A stretch of DNA of 24,958 nt, from assembly GCA_905210545.1 (NCBI GenBank), contig CAJLXC010000019.1:1-24958 (forward strand), read 5' to 3'. A model generated the notes under the pieces. It was given only the letters and a program-made list of their open reading frames with translations, ran no database searches and was not told the DNA's origin. This DNA comes from an uncultured Eubacteriales bacterium. GTDB lineage: Bacteria; Bacillota; Clostridia; Christensenellales; Borkfalkiaceae. The translations under genes and the position numbers were made by a program. Position 1 is the stretch's first letter, and each line of letters starts with the position of its first letter. Positions 23,084 to 24,958 of this stretch are shown here, one piece after another.

Positions 23084-24757
23084 ATGGGTAATTCGGTAAT
23101 TTCAAATATTTTCTTTATGTTCGGCGGCATAGCCGTTATGCTTTTCGGTATGAGGGTTATGGGTTCTAATCTGGAACTTGTCGCCGGAAACAATATGAAG
23201 AAAATGCTGGGCAAGATGACAAACAACCGGTTTGCGGGCGTGGGTATAGGCGCAACGGTGACGGCGATTATAAACAGCTCTGCGGCAACCACCGTAATGC
23301 TCGTCGGTTTCGTCAACGTCGGACTGATGACGCTTTCGCAGGCGACTTCGGTTATAATGGGCGCGAACATCGGCACGACGATTACCGCGCAGATTCTTTC
23401 TCTTTCCGGCGCGGGCGGGATGGACGTTGCGGCAATCGCGGCGTTTGTGGCTTGCGCGGGGCTTGTTATCGCTTTGTTTGTTAAAAGCGAAAAACTGAAT
23501 AAAATCGGCTACATAATGCTCGGTATCGGAATGATTTTTATCGGGCTTAAAATACTCAGCAAATCCGTCGATTCCATTATCTGGGACGGATCTGCCGAAG
23601 AAAAAACGTTAAAACCTCAATTCGAAAAAATCTTTCGTGGCGAGCATTTCCCGCTTCTCCTTATTTTGTTGGGTATAGTATTTACCGCGCTCATTCAGAG
23701 TTCCGCCGCCGTAACCGGTATTTTGGTTGCGCTTGCGGGAGCTTTGAAACTCGAGACCGCGGTATTTATTATTTTAGGCTCGAATATAGGAACGTGCGTT
23801 ACCGCGATGATTTCTTCTATAGGAACTTCTACCAACGCAAAGCGCACGGCGATGATACATTTGTTGTTCAACGTGCTTGGCTGCGTTATCTGCATCGCTC
23901 CGCTGTGGATATGGAGCAAAGAGTTTTCTCGTTTTATGGTTATGATAAGCGGTAATCTCGTAGAACGACAGATAGCAAACTTCCACACGCTTTTCAATTT
24001 GTTTACGACCATCGTATTGTTGCCGTTCGTTAATCTGCTCGTTAAACTCACGGAACGAATCATTCCCGATAAGGAAACTTTGCAGGACGCGAAACACAGA
24101 CTTACGTTTATCGACGAAAGATTTTTGGAAGCGCCTGCAATCGCGGTCGGCAACGTGAAGAAAGAAATAGTTAAAATGGCTTCTATCGCGAGAGAAAACA
24201 TAAATCTTTCTATGCAGATGCTGTTTAACGAAAAAGAAGATCAGAGCAAACTTTTAAGGGATAACGAAGACGCGATAAACTTTTTAACTAAAAGCATAGC
24301 GACGTATCTCACGGTATTGTCGGGCAAAGGCTTGTCCGTTCAGGACGAGAAAAAAGTCGGTTCTTATTATCACGTTATTTCCGATATAGAACGAGTGGGC
24401 GATTATGCGGAAAACATAATGGAATACGCCTTCCGTCTGAGAAAAGAAGAAATGAGCTTGTCCGAAGAAGCTACTTCGGAACTAAAAGAAGTGAACGTTA
24501 CGATAAACGAGTTGTTCGACGTGTCGATAAAAGCCTTTGACGAGAGAGAACGTTCTTATCTCGGAAAGGTAGACGAGCTGGAAGAGCGTATCGATAAATA
24601 CGCCGTAGAACTCGAAGACAAGCATCTGGACAGATTAAAACGCGGCGTTTGTTCTCCGCAGGTGGGTTCGGTTTATTTGCAAACAGTCTCTAATTTAGAG
24701 CGCGTGGGCGATCATATAACCAACGTGGCGTTCAGTATAACGCAGTATAATAAGTAA
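23084..24757 (+). CDS. Na/Pi cotransporter family protein with PhoU-like C-terminal domain
   Basis: This is a membrane protein of the PNaS (NptA/YjbB-like) family, thought to move phosphate with sodium. The 557 residues contain the paired inverted-repeat signatures: NSSAATTVMLVGFVN with GANIGTTITAQ in the first half (about 65-105), and QSSAAVTG with GSNIGTCVTAMISS in the second half. About eight to nine hydrophobic segments end near residue 325. The remaining ~210 residues are helical and PhoU-like (DIERVGDYAENI and NLERVGDHITNV repeats), as in bacterial members. The ATG has an AAGGAA site. It is a single-gene unit with its own promoter and structured leader and a strong terminator after it. 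Phosphate import versus export is not decided by sequence. Confidence 0.92.
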   Translation: MGNSVISNIFFMFGGIAVMLFGMRVMGSNLELVAGNNMKKMLGKMTNNRFAGVGIGATVTAIINSSAATTVMLVGFVNVGLMTLSQATSVIMGANIGTTITAQILSLSGAGGMDVAAIAAFVACAGLVIALFVKSEKLNKIGYIMLGIGMIFIGLKILSKSVDSIIWDGSAEEKTLKPQFEKIFRGEHFPLLLILLGIVFTALIQSSAAVTGILVALAGALKLETAVFIILGSNIGTCVTAMISSIGTSTNAKRTAMIHLLFNVLGCVICIAPLWIWSKEFSRFMVMISGNLVERQIANFHTLFNLFTTIVLLPFVNLLVKLTERIIPDKETLQDAKHRLTFIDERFLEAPAIAVGNVKKEIVKMASIARENINLSMQMLFNEKEDQSKLLRDNEDAINFLTKSIATYLTVLSGKGLSVQDEKKVGSYYHVISDIERVGDYAENIMEYAFRLRKEEMSLSEEATSELKEVNVTINELFDVSIKAFDERERSYLGKVDELEERIDKYAVELEDKHLDRLKRGVCSPQVGSVYLQTVSNLERVGDHITNVAFSITQYNK

Positions 24758-24798
24758 AAAAACGCAAAAATCGCAACAAAATCCGACAGAAAGTCCAT

Positions 24799-24838
24799 AT
24801 CCGCCGTTAAACGATTGACAAACGGCGGATTTCTTTTT
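24799..24838 (+). terminator. terminator of the Na/Pi cotransporter gene
   Basis: ATCCGCCGTT (24799-24808) pairs perfectly over 10 bp with 24821-24830 around a 12-base loop, followed by TTTCTTTTT. The loop contains the -35 element of the promoter described next. Confidence 0.85.
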
Positions 24839-24843
24839 ATAAT
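24815..24843 (+). promoter_or_regulatory. perfect consensus sigma-A promoter embedded in the terminator
   Basis: TTGACA (24815-24820) and TATAAT (24838-24843) are separated by exactly 17 bases, a full match to consensus. The -35 element lies in the terminator loop and the spacer is the terminator's right arm plus T-tract. Transcription would begin near 24850 and run rightward out of the window. Confidence 0.75.
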
Positions 24844-24847
24844 ACAA

Positions 24848-24958
24848 GCGAGAAAACTTGCTTGCAAGGGTTTTCTCGCGCAGTATTTCACCGCGAGCGC
24901 GAATTTGCAGAATGCAAATTTTTTGCGAAAGCAAAAGTGGAGCGAAAAGCGACGGGCG
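24848..24958 (+). ncRNA. structured leader or small RNA, cut by the window edge
   Basis: Beginning at the predicted start of the consensus promoter, the sequence folds densely. Arms 24848-24857 and 24870-24879 pair over 10 bp with an inner 3-bp extension. CTCGCG (24875-24880) can instead pair with CGCGAG (24892-24897), competing with the first helix. AATTTGCA (24902-24909) pairs with TGCAAATT (24913-24920) around GAA, followed by T residues. TTTTGC-GAAA-GCAAAA (24921-24936) is a GNRA-capped hairpin. No Rfam class is recognised. It may be a cis-regulatory leader, a small RNA, or a dispersed intergenic repeat. No supported gene is seen in 24839-24958. Confidence 0.35.

Noticed and set aside
24912..24958. 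Open frame beginning at ATG 24912 and leaving the window
   Set aside because: It has no ribosome binding site, lies entirely inside the strongly base-paired segment, and only 15 codons are visible.

Overview
The window reads as a contiguous chromosomal segment of an endospore-forming member of the Bacillota, most likely an uncultured Clostridia lineage. The evidence is the rnc-smc-ftsY order, the sporulation genes spoIIE, spoVT and spoVB, a meso-diaminopimelate dehydrogenase, strong AGGAG-type ribosome binding sites, and promoters close to the sigma-A consensus. Genus cannot be read from the sequence. Base composition looks even throughout, and no insertion sequence, phage gene, CRISPR array, tRNA or rRNA was seen.

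Layout. 67-924 (minus): a two-gene unit with a decayed SGNH-hydrolase-like protein and a small three-helix membrane protein, divergent from a LysR regulator (1030-1893). 2028-8664 (plus): a housekeeping operon asnS-rnc-smc-ftsY behind one good promoter, closed by a terminator. 8805-10837: aspartate ammonia-lyase (minus) divergent from an Lrp/AsnC regulator (plus), with a perfect 18-bp palindrome between their promoters. 10881-12877 (minus): an overlapping pair of poorly characterised DNA-repair-associated genes (DUF4130/TIGR03915-like protein and a radical SAM enzyme with a helix-hairpin-helix segment), with a LexA-like box on the -35 element. 13048-15339 (minus): spoIIE. 15531-19180 (plus): ddh, a small anchored protein, an anchored metallo-beta-lactamase-fold hydrolase, a deoxyinosine DNA glycosylase, and spoVT with its own sigma-G-like promoter. 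19237-22833 (plus): spoVB-like flippase, tRNA-dihydrouridine synthase, a nitrilase-fold protein lacking its catalytic triad, and trmL. 23084-24757 (plus): Na/Pi cotransporter with a structured leader. 24799-24958: a terminator with a perfect consensus promoter laid over it, followed by a strongly base-paired sequence that runs off the window.

Functional themes are translation and RNA processing (AsnRS, RNase III, Dus, TrmL), chromosome organisation and membrane targeting (SMC, FtsY), DNA repair (radical SAM/DUF4130 pair, deoxyinosine glycosylase), sporulation and envelope (SpoIIE, SpoVT, SpoVB, Ddh), and nutrient handling (AspA/Lrp, Na/Pi transporter). Most of the window is ordinary core genome. 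The most unusual parts are the right-edge promoter-in-terminator with its competing helices, the possible SOS control of the radical SAM pair, and three proteins that have lost residues normally needed for catalysis.
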